Of a DNA stretch of 64,000 bases, positions 33,372 through 44,350 are shown one piece after another; the first letter of the stretch is position 1, and every line of letters begins with the position of its first letter. This DNA is from Scalesia atractyloides. Lineage: Eukaryota; Streptophyta; Magnoliopsida; Asterales; Asteraceae. The notes under the pieces were generated by a model. It was not told where the DNA came from. It made no database searches and worked only from the letters and a program-made list of their open reading frames with translations. The stretch spans positions 17,745,912 to 17,809,911 of the forward strand of contig CAMTDV010000013.1 in the NCBI GenBank assembly GCA_947069175.1, read 5' to 3'. A program made the position numbers and the translations under genes.

Positions 33372-34316
33372 TTATAATGTCAAAGCTTCCCAACTTCATT
33401 AGAATGAGGTCAACTAGAAAATTGTGATCGTTTAGAGTGAGAGACAATTGCGTATAATAGAGTTTAATGAGACCGGTTTCCCGTCAGCAACTTCTATGTT
33501 ATGGATTCCATGAGCTTATCACGATTTTGGTTTAGGATGGGTTCAAACTCTAAGGACACAAAACTTTTATCCGCGCCAGTATCAAACAACATGGATGCAT
33601 AACTACCATTGATAAGGAACTACCGTTAACCACATTGCCGTCAGCTCTATCCTGATTAGCGTTGATGTTGAAAGCTCTTCCTCTTGCAGGTGGAGGAGCT
33701 TGGTTAGCTTGATTCACTGGGTTGGCTTGGGATTGAGCATGAATAATGTTCACCAACCTTGGACAAGTGTTTCTAAAGTGGCTTGGGTCTCCACAATTGT
33801 AGCAAGCCCGCATAGGTTGTACATGGGATAGTTGGGTTGGTAGTATGATTGGGCTAAATGTTGGGTAGGTGGTAATAGTAGGGGTTTGTTGGGCTTGACC
33901 CATTATTTGTTGGTGGGTTTGGGTTGAAGGCTGGTGGCGGTTCGTTCGCTGAGGTATGCGACAGGTATGAACAGTATGACCTGCGCGACCGCAGCCGGTG
34001 CAATGTTGGCAGGGATGATCGGGAAAGTGGTGGTATTGGCAACGGTTGCATTTTGGTAATGGGCCAGAGTATGGCCTTTTGTATGGTGCAGGTGAAGGGG
34101 CAACTAGGGTAATGGGTGCAGCAGGGATAGGGAAATTGGTTTGTGTGACAGCGAAGTTTCTGGTGTTACGTTTCCTCTTGTTAGCAAACTTAGAGAAGGA
34201 GGTGGAATGGTTTGAAGTTTGGCCCTCAACGGGGGCTTTCTTTTTTTTTTCCTCTTTAAACTTACCGTTGCGAATTCGATTCTCGGTCAGTTCAGTAGCT
34301 AGTTCCTGTCACACCC
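33372..34316 (-). pseudogene. Gypsy B gag C-terminus and protease, several frameshifts
   Basis: Pieces 34103-33854 (basic and Pro-rich), 33903-33550 (zinc knuckle ACYNCGDPSHFRNTC, then NVVNGSS) and 33447-33199 (LGSFDIIIGMDWLSQHQAEV of the protease). The FDTGAD region near 33575 is broken by small deletions (CLILARIKVLCP in the surviving frame). The segment starts within an ELATEL motif at the junction with the C LTR. Confidence 0.85.
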
Positions 34317-35249
34317 CGACCCGCAGCGGAAAAGGTGATCGGGGTATGATTGGGTTATCATTAAAGCTCATGACATTTATTATAACGTTTCATATTCATT
34401 ATTACAATTTAAAGGGAAACGTACAATCATAATTACATCATGTCCTAAACATCATTCTAGACTTCATTGTTTTCTTCTAAGGCATTTCCTATGTTTTTCC
34501 TTGCTTCATCCTGTTCACATGTATCATGTGTAAAAATGGTTTTTGGATCAACAAAAAGTTGGCGAGTGAATCCTATGAAAAATATTTGAACAAGTTTATT
34601 GAATTGATTATAAAATAAAGTGCACGACCACATATGAGTAAATATAGATGTAAACATATTCATAAAACACTTAATATCAGACAATGCACACACATACAAT
34701 AATAAATTGTTTTGAGGCACGCGTTGCTCAACCCGTCTCTCACGAGGAACTGATGGGCCTAATGAATGAGTTTTGCATACAACTTGACAATATGAAATAC
34801 ATGACTACAAACAATATATATACATTCTAAGTTTAGATCACAATATGGTATGGCACAAGTTTAAATAAACGAGTTAATTTTAGTGACACATGACACACCC
34901 CAAAACGTGTAATTAAAAAGGGGAGTTGTAAGATTCACTCACATTGGGTGCGTTCGGTTGATGATGTTGAATGCGCACGAAGTTTGATTTAACCACGAGT
35001 GAAACTAACCTAGATAATAACATAATGGTTCGGTAAATAAGTGGAATTTATTAAATCAATTTTTGTAGGATTATTGGATATATTTTTGTGAGTTTAAGGC
35101 TATTTTCTAACTTTAAAAATGTTATTTTTAAGTATTTTTAATTGATTTTTAAATAAAATAAATAAATAAAAATAATAAAAAATGTTGACTTTTTGACCGT
35201 TGACTTGTTGACCGTTGACCTGTTGACCGGTTTGATTGTGTAATTGTGT

Positions 35250-35823
35250 GCGCTGAGTGAGGCTCGAACCCGAGACCTCCCGTTCGCGTGCACGCAGCTC
35301 TACCAACTGAGCTACGTGTCTAACCTGAAATATTTTTGTTTTTAATTATATTTATATACTAATTGAATTAATCCGAAAATCATTTATTTTAAAACGATTT
35401 TAATGACTCGCTCGGTGCTCTCCACAGGTCTCGAACCCGGGACCTGTGGTTTAGGTTGACACACAGTCCACCGCTGGACTGTGTGTCTAACTTGGTAAAT
35501 AATCTGATTTTTATTATACTTATATACAAACTAGATAATTTCATTTCTGCCTTATATAAAAACTTTGATAATCGGTGCGGTAGTCTGGACTTGAACTCGC
35601 GACGTATGTTTTAAACGCGCACACAGTCCACCACTGGACTGTGTGTCTATCTTGGTTATTATTCCGGTTTTTATTAAATTTAACATATATTTGCAGTGAA
35701 TCCGGTTCAATAAAAAAAAAGAACATTTTTATTAAGGCGAGTATGCGTGGGACAAGAATCGAACTCGGGACGTATGCGTGTTTATTTGCACACAGTCCAC
35801 CGCTGGACTGTGTGTCTAACCCG
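35250..35823 (-). other. Four antisense tRNA-like modules in C LTR
   Basis: Modules at 35250-35327, 35411-35495, 35573-35655 and 35741-35823. The first keeps the complete TAGCTCAGTTGGTAGAGC and GGGTTCGAGCC pair. The other three have the AGTCCAGCGGTGGACT-type hairpin (loop CCGC, or CCAC in the third) and GTTCGA/GTTCAA box B forms. C has one module more than A and B. Confidence 0.75.
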
Positions 35824-36531
35824 AGATAAAACTTGATTTAAATTATATATATATATAACTGAAAACTTCATCTTCTTCGTTAATATTAACCAGAATCGAT
35901 GTCCGACTGGTTCGACGATTTAATCAAGTTCTTTAGTGTGTTGTGATTAATTACATGTGAGATTAATAAAAAGAATGAGAGATATTAGGTATAAGATATA
36001 CCGACAGAGGTCCCCTGTTTCGCCGGCGAGTTTTCCGATTACAGCAGTTTATTCCGGCGACGTGTATTTTGTGGCAGAGTGTCTTCAGGAAGCTTGAGGT
36101 GAGTGGGGTGGCTTCGGTATGAGCTCTAGGTGTTCTGTTTTTAGAGTGATGCACAGAGGTGAAAGGGTTCGGTTTTCCGGCGAGTTGCAGAAGTTTTCCG
36201 GCGAGTGAAATTACGTCGAGAAAGGGTGTGATTGTGAGAGAAAAGGCTAACAGAAGTTAGAGGGTGTATTTATAGGGCAGAACATCGACGAATTTGGTCC
36301 GTTTTCCGTCTTGATTCGTCGGTCAATAATTTTCCGGCGGTTATGACTTGTGTCGCGGGTTCAGACGTCGGTTATAACCGATGTAATAGTTAAGGCTTCG
36401 GTTAAATCAGAAGAAACCGTCCAATCTCGGCGAAATCGTCGGGATTTCCGACGACTGCGATTGGGCGCGTCAGTTTTGAATTCGAGTTTGATATTTGAAT
36501 TAATTGTTCTGATATGTTACTAAAGAACACA

Positions 36532-36617
36532 AGTGGCGGAGTGGTTTGATGGATGAGAGTTAAATCGTTTGTTGACCAGGTTGACCCGGCTGACCCGGGT
36601 TCGAAACCCGGCAGCCT
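36532..36617 (+). other. Sense tRNA-like module in C LTR
   Basis: AGTGGCGGAGTGGTTTGATG through to CCCGGGTTCGAAACCCGG and CAGCC. The T-stem is CCGGG on one side and CCCGG on the other, fully paired. The flanks are diverged from A and B while the boxes are kept. Confidence 0.72.
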
Positions 36618-36801
36618 TGTTTTATTTTTAAACCACTATTTTTAATACTTTTCAAATATAAATTATATATTCCAATATACTTATTAATTATGTATCGTTT
36701 AAAATTAATTTGGGCATTAAATACGCAACGAAATTTTTAACTGATTGTTCGGTTAATAAACGGAGCGGGTTTGGTAAATCCGATTTCTGACGGATGTTAA
36801 A

Positions 36802-36842
36802 GTATCCCCTACTTTTTAGAAATTTCGTCCCGAAATTTAAGT
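36802..36842 (-). promoter_or_regulatory. Polypurine tract and 3' internal end of C
   Basis: GTATCCCCTAC and the next 30 bases match the region right of the A and B 3' LTRs. Homology to A and B stops after about 36842. Confidence 0.75.
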
Positions 36843-37101
36843 AGTGTATATTTGTCTAAAATGATGGTGTTTAGTTTGACAGTTACATATTTAGAAAAGA
36901 GTAAGGGTTTAAATTTTGTTTGAGGCGGTAACGTTCCTTGTAAGGGTTGAGTACCCTGCTACAGGAATCGCTTTTTGTTGCCTACGGTAAAAATATTGAT
37001 AAGCAGAGTTTATTCACTAAGTATGATTTCATGTGCAAGAGTTTTGATATGTTTGGAAAGATAAGGTTATATCTTAAAACAAAATTTCTAATACTACAAC
37101 C

Positions 37102-38640
37102 TACATGGAACTTCTCATAACCGTCTAACAATGCCTCTGATCCTTTGGCAAGAATACTTATATATAGGAAGTACCAGCGGCGTATCCACCAAATTCTTGT
37201 CAAATTCTCATTGGTTTTATCAGTAAGTTATGATTGGTTCTATGATGTGACTCTAGAACATAAATAAACACCACAACCGATGTACCAAGAAATTACTAAA
37301 TCCTACATGGAACTTCTCATAACCGCTTGACAATGCCTCTGATCCTTTAGCAAGAATACTTATATATAGGAACTACCAGCGGCGTATCCACCATATTCTC
37401 GTCAAATTTTCATTGGTTTTATCAGTAAGTTATGATTAGTCCTATGTGACTCTAAAGCATAAATAAACACCACAACCAATATCTGAGTCCAAATTATGAT
37501 AGTATACATGTTTGAATGGTGGCATAATCCAATGATGAGATGATATGAATGCTAAATCAGTGAGTATAACTCATATTTCAATCAAGACAATACTAAATCC
37601 TACATGGAACTTCTCATAACCGCCTGATAATGCCTCTGGTCCTTAGGCAAGAATACTTATATATAGGAAGTACCAGCGGCGTATCCACCATATTCTTGTC
37701 AAATTTTCATTGACTTTATCCGCAAGTTATGAATAGTTCTATGTGACTCTAAAACAAACACAACAGCCAAAACTTGAGTCTCAATTCTGATAGCATACAT
37801 GTTTGAATGATGACAGTACCAGCGGTGTATCCACCATATTCTTGTCAAATTTTCATTGATTTTATCCGCAAGTTATGATTAGTTCTATGTGACTCTAAAA
37901 CAAACACAACAGCCAAAACTTGAGTCTCAATTCTGATAGCATACATGTTGAATGATGACAGTACCTCTCTCGTTTATTATGATGGAGAGGTTAGTCCTTG
38001 TGGAAGTGAGATATAGCTCAACTTCTTTAAATGATGAAATTGAAATACGTTGAAATGTATGATGAACAAACTACGACCAAGACATTACTAAAACTTACAT
38101 GGAACTTCTCATAACCGCCTGATAACGCCTTTGATCCTTTGACAAGAATACTTATATATAGGAAGTACCAGCGGCGTATCCACCATATTCTTGTCAAATT
38201 TTCATTGACTTTATCCGCAAGTTATGATTAGTTCTATGTGACTCTAAAACATAAACAAACACCAACCAAAACTTGAGTCTTAATTCTGATAGTATACATG
38301 TTTGAATGATGACAATACCTCTCTCGTTTGTTATGATGGAGAGGTTAGTCTATGTAGAAATGGAACTCAATCCAATTTCTTTAAATGATGAGATGCTATA
38401 AATGCTAAATCAGTGAGTACAAAACAAACTTCAATCAAGACAATACTAAATTCTACACGGAACTTCTCATAACCACCAGATAATGCCTCTGATCCTTTGA
38501 CAAGAATACTTATATATAGGAAGTACCAGCGGCGTATCCACCATATCCTTGTCAAACTTTCATTGGCTTTATCCTTAAGTTATGATTGGTTCTATGTGAT
38601 TCTAAAACATAAACAAACACAATCAACCAAAGCTTGAGAT
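37102..38640 (-). repeat. Irregular tandem repeat carrying TATA boxes
   Basis: Five fuller units start TACATGGAACTTCTCATAAC or a close variant at 37102, 37304, 37601, 38096 and 38453, with a partial unit near 37815; spacing is about 200-500 bp. On the minus strand each unit reads GGATACGCCGCTGGTACTTC, then CTATATATAAGTATTC, a good TATA-box context. No protein is encoded (the shared peptide MTRIWWIRRWYFLYISILAK is a by-product). It lies between the C polypurine tract and a truncated gag, where a Gypsy element would have pol. Confidence 0.85.
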
Positions 38641-38665
38641 AACATAAAGAAAAACATAAAAAAAA

Positions 38666-39139
38666 CTAAACGGTTGGAGTTGAATCTTGATTTTCGGTGA
38701 AGGGGACTAGTTGGGTGGTTTCGTTTGGGCCGTCATCATCCATTCCCCTCTTCCCCTTTTCAGTATTCCACCAGGTAAGAGCTACCCCAAATAATCTCCC
38801 GGTTGCGTATCGTACCTTGCGATCCTCGGGACAATCGCAGTTTAGGAAGGTGTTTTCCATTTCCTCAAACCAGTGGAGGAGAGCAGTGACACCTTTGGTC
38901 CCTTCAAATTTAGGAGGATCGCAAGACTTGAAATGTTTATATGAGCACTTGCTGGTAGGAGGGTTGCCGATGTTCTGGTCATCTTGCTGGGGAGGATTAG
39001 TGGGATTTGTGGCGAGAGCTTGTTGTACTTGAACCACGATATCAGGAAGCACCGCGGCCATTTGTTTCGCGATTTGTGTGGCCAAGCGTTCGTGAGACCT
39101 TCCTGATCTTTTACCCCCTCGTTGTTGTCTAGCCGACAT
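38666..39139 (-). pseudogene. Gypsy B (or B/C hybrid) gag N-terminus, truncated
   Basis: A 157-residue frame starting MSARQQRGGKRSGRSHERLA and continuing through CDPPKFEGTKGVTALLHWFE and ALTWWNTEKGKRG. It then leaves homology with Gypsy A gag at MDDDGPNETT and stops. Residues corresponding to about 45-135 of the A ORF are missing before the gag resumes at 34316 beyond the C LTR. The start Met is supported by the same start in Gypsy A. Confidence 0.87.
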
Positions 39140-39940
39140 CTACAGGAACATACATAAGAAGATTGTGAGTTTATGGAGTCTTTTTAGGTGTCATGTGTCT
39201 TAAAGAAAATGAAAATAACATAAATATCAATAATGCAACTACATCCATAGGATGTCTTGGGTTTGCTCATGTTGGGCCTCAAATGTCCCCCATACCTTCA
39301 CCTGTATAGTCATGTGGGCCCCATGACTATTGGCTTGGTAGGATTCACATTAGTATTGGCGATTTAACACTCGCATCACCCGAATGAAAACCACAAAATA
39401 TGTTTACGAGATGTATGGTCGGAATGTGTCCAGGTGTAGACACAATGACAACTCAAAGTGGGGTTAGCTCACACGACGTTTGGTATAGCATGCTTTGGTC
39501 TAATAGGTACTTTGTACTCTCATCGTTAGTCCCCAAGTAGGCAAACTGGTCCTTTATTTTGGATTTATACGAATGCCAAGCCTAGACAGGACGTTCCGAC
39601 TACCGGTACTTGTACCATTCCAGTTACTACATGCCCGTCATGAGAACTCACTTTGATGAGATTTGAAAATACAAAAATCATTGTAAAAACAATCATGAAA
39701 ATGATGTGATGTGTGATTTCATGGTTATGATATGTTATGAGAATATGATTCATGATAGGCATTATATGTTAATATATACTTATGAACATGCTTGCATAAC
39801 ATTGAAGGTAACATTTAACATAAAACATATAAACATCATGAAATTTGGCATGTAACACACAAAAATCTTAAAAAAACTTCTAATCAACTATAGTATAGGC
39901 TCTAAAGGTCTAATAACCTATCCTATATCCCTATAGTCAT
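39140..39940 (-). other. Gypsy B 5' leader
   Basis: Non-coding, aligned end to end with the A leader at 16487-17281 with small indels. Confidence 0.75.
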
Positions 39941-39953
39941 GGCTCTGATACCA
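39941..39953 (-). promoter_or_regulatory. Gypsy B primer-binding site (initiator Met tRNA)
   Basis: TGGTATCAGAGCC on the minus strand, three bases from the LTR end. Confidence 0.9.
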
Positions 39954-41130
39954 ATCTGTCACACCCCCACCCGCAGCGGAATAAGAGTCGGGGCATAATT
40001 GGGTTATCACCAAAGCTCATGATATTTACTAATATGTTTCATATTTATTAAAGTCAAAATTACATTCTCAATAATCCAAACATGTCCATACAATACAAAG
40101 AAAATTAACCAACTAAACAATCCAAGCTCTAAACCAGTTTATTCTTCTAAGCCAATCCTATGTGTTTCTTGCTGCAGCTGGTTCACCTGTATCATGTGTA
40201 AAAATGGGGGGTTTTTGGGTCAGCATAAGTTGGCGAGTGAACCTTGTTAGATAAACATTTATTATTGGTTTCTTGTTATTTTTATCAAGGAAAAATTGTG
40301 CAATAGTCATATGTGAGCAAATGTAAATAATCAAACAATAGAAATAACCACCACAAACTATAACATACAATAACATACCATAACATACAATAACATGTGA
40401 ACTTGCATGAATGTATAACATGAATGAAACTGTATATGTTGGCAACATCACGTTCACGCTCATAATGTAATGGGGAACGGATGGCCTATGATAAATGTAT
40501 GTACTGAAAATGATGAATGTCTGTGCGATCAAGGCTCAATCAAACGGAGCCGATCGTATGTTGGTACGCCAGGTTCACGCTCATAATGTAATGGGGAACT
40601 GCTCAACGCTCATAATGTAATGGGGAGCGGCGGCCTATGAAATTGCATGTACTGAACGTAATAAATTAAATCTAAATAATAACCACACAACAGTTGATAC
40701 ACGCTGAATACACATTTGTTCATGATATGATGTATGCACAATGATTTAAATATAATAATTGGTAAGACACATGATACACCCCAAAAACGTGATTAAAACG
40801 GGGAATTTGTAGAGATTCACTCACATTGGGTGCGTTTGGTTGGAGATGATGAGATGCGCACGAGTTTGAATGATTGAACAATGAGGATTAACTAACCTAA
40901 ATAATAACGGAAAGTATAGTTAAAGAGTGGATTTATTAATAATTTTAATAAGATTTTTAGATATATTTTTGTGAGTTTAAGGCTATTTCCCATCTTTAAA
41001 AACATTATTTTTAAGTATTTTTAATTGATTTTTAAATTAAATTAAATAAATAAAAATATAAAAATATGTTGACTTTTGCGTTGACCGTTGACCGTTTGAC
41101 CGTTTGACCTGTTCCATTGTGTATATGTAT

Positions 41131-41547
41131 GCGCCGGGCAGGACTCGAACCCGAGACCTCCCGTACGCGTGCACGCAGCTCTACCAACTGAGCTACGTGT
41201 CTAACCCGAAATAATCCTGTTTTTAATTATATATATATACTAATTTAGTTTATTCAAAATTCATTTATTTTTAAAAAGAATTTTAATCATCAACCCGGTG
41301 CTGTCAACAGGTCTCGAACCCGGGACCTGTGCTTTAACGTTACACACAGTCCATCACTGGACTGTGTGTCTAACTTGGTTAATATGCAGATTTTTATTAT
41401 ACTTAACTTCTAACGGCGAAAAGGATCCAGTTCAGTTAGAAAAACAAAACATTTTTATTACAGAGCATACGTGTGTCAAGGATCGAACTCGCGGCATGTG
41501 ATATGTATGTGCACACAGTCCACCGCTGGACTGTGTGTCTAACCCGA
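41131..41547 (-). other. Three antisense tRNA-like modules in Gypsy B 5' LTR
   Basis: Same arrangement as 28772-29187. Module 2 has loop TCAC in place of CCGC, while its 12-bp hairpin arms are unchanged. Confidence 0.75.
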
Positions 41548-42378
41548 GATAATATCCAGATTTTATTAAACTTATAATCAAACTATCATCGTCTTCTTCG
41601 TTACAAAATTACAGTCTGCGATTACTCTATTGTTTCTTGTTTAATTCGATTGACAAACATTCAACAGACTAATATGAAATGACAGAGATGATTTTTAGAA
41701 GTAAACATACCAGAGAACGATTTATCTCAGAATTCCAGCAAGTCGTCGGCTCTGTTTTTACTGATTTCGACTGAACGAATAAATTAACAGTTTTGATTAG
41801 CTAAGCGAGGAATTGAAGTATTAAACAAGAGTTATCAGAAGGTTTGAATGTCTATACCGTGTTACAGCGGAAGATAAGAATTTTCAGAAGTTTTCCGGCG
41901 AGCTGGAATTATCCGATATCGACGTCTGAAATTGATTCCGATTGAAGGGTTTGAGTTATTAATAGCTTAACAATTGATAGACAACGAAAGAATTGAGAGA
42001 CTTACTGATTTGATGGAAAACACGGTTTTCCGGTGAAAGTCCGGCGAGTTCAAATAGCTTTTCCGGCGGACTGAAAGTTGTGCGAAAATGCAATTGAAGG
42101 TTTCCAGAGTGTGTTTGAGTCGTGAGAGAGGACAAAGATTGAAGTAATTCAGGAATTGAAAGTTTTCGGTTATTAAAACCGATTCACTCTAGAATTCAAG
42201 TTCATTCAAAGCAAAATTGATTGAAGGTGTCGGTGTATCAGTTAAACTCAGTAAACCGCGATAAATCAAACGTCTTTGGACGTTTGGTGACCGATTTCGG
42301 TTACAGTTGACGTAACCGGATTAATTTATGATAGACCATAAAATTCAATTGTTTCCTAGTATTTACAGAAAACAACAA

Positions 42379-42457
42379 GTGGCGGAGTGGTTATATGTGT
42401 GTGTGATAAGGCTTTGAGTTTAAACCCGGCTGACCCGGGTTCGAGTCCCGGCAGCCT
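42379..42457 (+). other. Sense tRNA-like module in Gypsy B 5' LTR
   Basis: Same as 30019-30097, with a perfect CCGGG/CCCGG T-stem. Confidence 0.72.
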
Positions 42458-42639
42458 AATTTTCTTTTTAATTATTTTATTTTTTATCAATTATAACTTT
42501 TATATTCTAGTTTGTTTATTAATTATGCATCATTAAAAATTAAAATGGACATAAATACGCAACGAAACATTTATAACTTGATATTCGATTACAAACGGAG
42601 CGGTTTGGAAAACCCGTTTTTGACAAATGTTACAGTTCC

Positions 42640-43052
42640 CTCCATACTTCCTTAGCGGTCTTACAATTTCTTACCGCAATAGAAATATCGGGTCCAAGCG
42701 CCATAGTCAGTACAGCCGATGCCTTCTCATCTTCCTCAATTATCTTAACATCTTCTGGAGTCCACAGGTGACTGAGCTTAGGAATCTTTGTGTCCGGATC
42801 TTGATCGGTACTACAGACTATCGTTCACGGACAATTCATAATACACCTCCACACACCAGGTTCTTTTTCCTTGCAATATTGCTCGAATCGGAACTTCCAT
42901 TCGTAATACTCATCTCCATACAACAAAAGAGGCACTTTAGTAGAAGTGCCAATCACTTGATCCAACTCTTGATGGAGGGCCAGAGTTTGTGATTGGAGGG
43001 CAGCCAAAGTGGCATTGGTTAAGTCTTGTGTTGTCATATAGTCGGTCATCAT
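42640..43052 (-). pseudogene. Copia gag N-terminus with nonsense codon
   Basis: Starts MMTDYMTTQDLTNATLAALQ and contains GDEYYEWKFRFEQYCKEKEP, the N-terminal Copia gag motif that precedes the UBN2 domain. A stop at 42825-42827 (TGA, probably from CGA) interrupts it. Beyond the stop the frame stays open to the Gypsy B insertion point and continues into 24318. Confidence 0.85.
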
Positions 43053-43059
43053 TATTAAA

Positions 43060-43917
43060 TTAACTAGAATTACCGAACAGATTTAAATTCAATTTATTTC
43101 AAGTTTTCTAAGATGAACAATGATTGATCTGAAATCAATCCGGAATGGTCAACTCTGAGATGGACAAAACTGAAAAACAGTCCGAATTGGTCAAATCCGA
43201 GTTGGATAAATCCGAATTGAATCCGAGATGATGAATCCAAATTGAATCCGAGATGATGAATCCGAATCTGAATTGTATCCGAGATGATAAATCCGAATTG
43301 AATTGAATCTGAGATGATAAATCCGAATTGAATCCGAAACTGAAAAATCCGAGTTGATGAACCAAAAACCTGTGTATCCGAAATGAGAAATCCGAAATGA
43401 GAGAATCTGAAAAGTGAATCCGAAATGAGAGAATCCGGAATAGAGAATCCGGAATCGAGAATCCGGAATTAAATGAGACTCCGGAATCGAGAATCCGGAA
43501 TTCTATCCTTATCCGAATGCAACAATGATCTGAATTTCAGCAACAGAAATCCGACTTCCAAGGAACCGATAACTACCAACAGTATCTCGGATCCGGAAAA
43601 GTAGAAATCCGGATCGAACAACAGTCCGGGATTAATCCGAGATGGATGATCTCCTTCATGTTCTTCGGAATCCGTAACAGTAGCAGATCCGAAATACGTG
43701 AATTTTCTTCGAGTTCTTCGGAATTCGTAATAGTAACAGATCCGAAACCTTCAAATCGTCTTCGAGTTCTTCGGAACAGTATCAATTCCGAAGAAAAAAC
43801 CAGTGATTCTTGGATTCTAAACAGTAATCCAGAATAGTAGCAATTCTGAACAGCAGCAACACCACTTCGAAACAACTTCTTAAATCAGTGATACCTGGAG
43901 CCTGTATTTGAACAACA
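43060..43917 (-). repeat. Copia 5' leader rich in AATCCGA/TCCGGA repeats
   Basis: Dozens of short repeats of the form AATCCGAAATGA, AATCCGAATTGA and GAATCCGGAAT fill 43130-43800. A degenerate unit of about 20-24 bp is clearest at 43195-43345. Non-coding despite a 76-codon by-product frame. Confidence 0.8.
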
Positions 43918-43930
43918 GGCTCTGATACCA
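43918..43930 (-). promoter_or_regulatory. Copia primer-binding site (initiator Met tRNA)
   Basis: TGGTATCAGAGCC on the minus strand, two bases from the 5' LTR. Confidence 0.9.
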
Positions 43931-43932
43931 AT

Positions 43933-44233
43933 TGTAAGTCTCGATAGCAGATCTAACAGGTATCATAAACCTAATCAGTAGCGGAAATAGCGATTAGGAA
44001 GAAGAACAAACTTTTGAATTAAGAACAACTTGCATACACTCGCAAAGTGTCTGATACAAGTTTTGCAAATAAAACTCTCTAACCCTTTAACCTTGACCTA
44101 AGACATATATTTATACTACTCACTAGGCCCACCTTTACAACCCTAGGCCCACAAGGCACTTGGAAGCCCGAACACCCCTCTAAAGTCCAAAAGTAGCTCT
44201 AATGTGTAAACCTTTGTTAATACAAGCCCAACA
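43933..44233 (-). repeat. 5' LTR of the Copia element
   Basis: A 301-bp partner of 1621-1920 with intact TG...CA ends. The element's minus-strand promoter should lie here; the minus strand contains TATAAATATATG in the middle (about 44105-44117), a plausible TATA region. Confidence 0.93.
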
Positions 44234-44238
44234 GTTGT

Positions 44239-44291
44239 AAAATGTTTTTTTTACCAATGGGGTCATAAATAGGTTGACGGTTGATATTCTA

Positions 44292-44350
<59 letters not shown>

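Larger units (their letters stand above)
34317..36801 (-). repeat. LTR of Gypsy relative C (2.49 kb), inserted in Gypsy B gag
   Basis: Starts TGTCACACCCCGACCCGCAG like the A and B LTRs and ends ATGTTAAA where the others end ATGTTACA. It is clearly homologous to them but more divergent. It has a six-member W-box cluster (35183-35230), four antisense tRNA-like modules and one sense module. A polypurine-tract match follows at 36802, so this is a 3' LTR with the element body to its right. The base string GTTCC precedes it, but no matching right flank for C was found. Confidence 0.88.
24324..42634 (-). mobile_element. Gypsy B: Tekay-like chromovirus, itself host to two later events
   Basis: Minus orientation. 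The 5' LTR is 39957-42634, the PBS 39941-39953, and the gag start 39139. The gag is interrupted at 34317-38740 by C-derived sequence; gag-pol then continues from 34316 down to 30316, followed by the polypurine tract. The 3' LTR is split as 24324-24820 and 28116-30281 by a solo LTR. LTR lengths are 2678 and about 2663 bp once the insertion is removed. I see differences at roughly 1-2% of positions plus a 13-bp indel. It is the same family as Gypsy A but about 15% different in the LTRs. Confidence 0.93.
39957..42634 (-). repeat. Gypsy B 5' LTR (2.68 kb)
   Basis: Intact partner of the split left LTR. It contains a W-box group at 41069-41110 (five TTGACC/T), antisense tRNA-like modules at 41131-41208, 41295-41380 and 41468-41547, and the sense module at 42379-42457. 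The target duplication GTTCC follows at 42635-42639. Confidence 0.95.
1621..44233 (-). mobile_element. Ty1/Copia element (SIRE/Maximus-like), nested and defective
   Basis: One Copia element in minus orientation. The 5' LTR is 43933-44233, the primer-binding site 43918-43930, gag 43052 down to about 21240 and pol about 20930 down to 6480. An extra ORF lies at about 4655-1950, then a polypurine tract and the 3' LTR at 1621-1920. The same 5 bases, GTTGT, flank both ends (1616-1620 and 44234-44238), which proves a single insertion. Its own sequence totals only about 13.4 kb; the rest is Gypsy A in the integrase and Gypsy B in gag. Domain order PR-IN-RT-RH is Copia. The SIRE/Maximus assignment rests on the large gag and the post-pol ORF and is less certain. 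By eye the two LTRs differ at 16 of about 301 positions. Confidence 0.9.

Noticed and set aside
37102..38640. Ribosomal DNA spacer promoters
   Set aside because: The TATATATAAG is not followed by the G-run typical of plant Pol I starts, and no rRNA sequence is nearby.
34312..42639. An independent element 34317-42634 flanked by GTTCC
   Set aside because: GTTCC also precedes the C LTR at 34312, but there it is native gag sequence (ELATEL codons). The Copia gag reads through only if GTTCC at 24319 and 42635 are the paired duplication.
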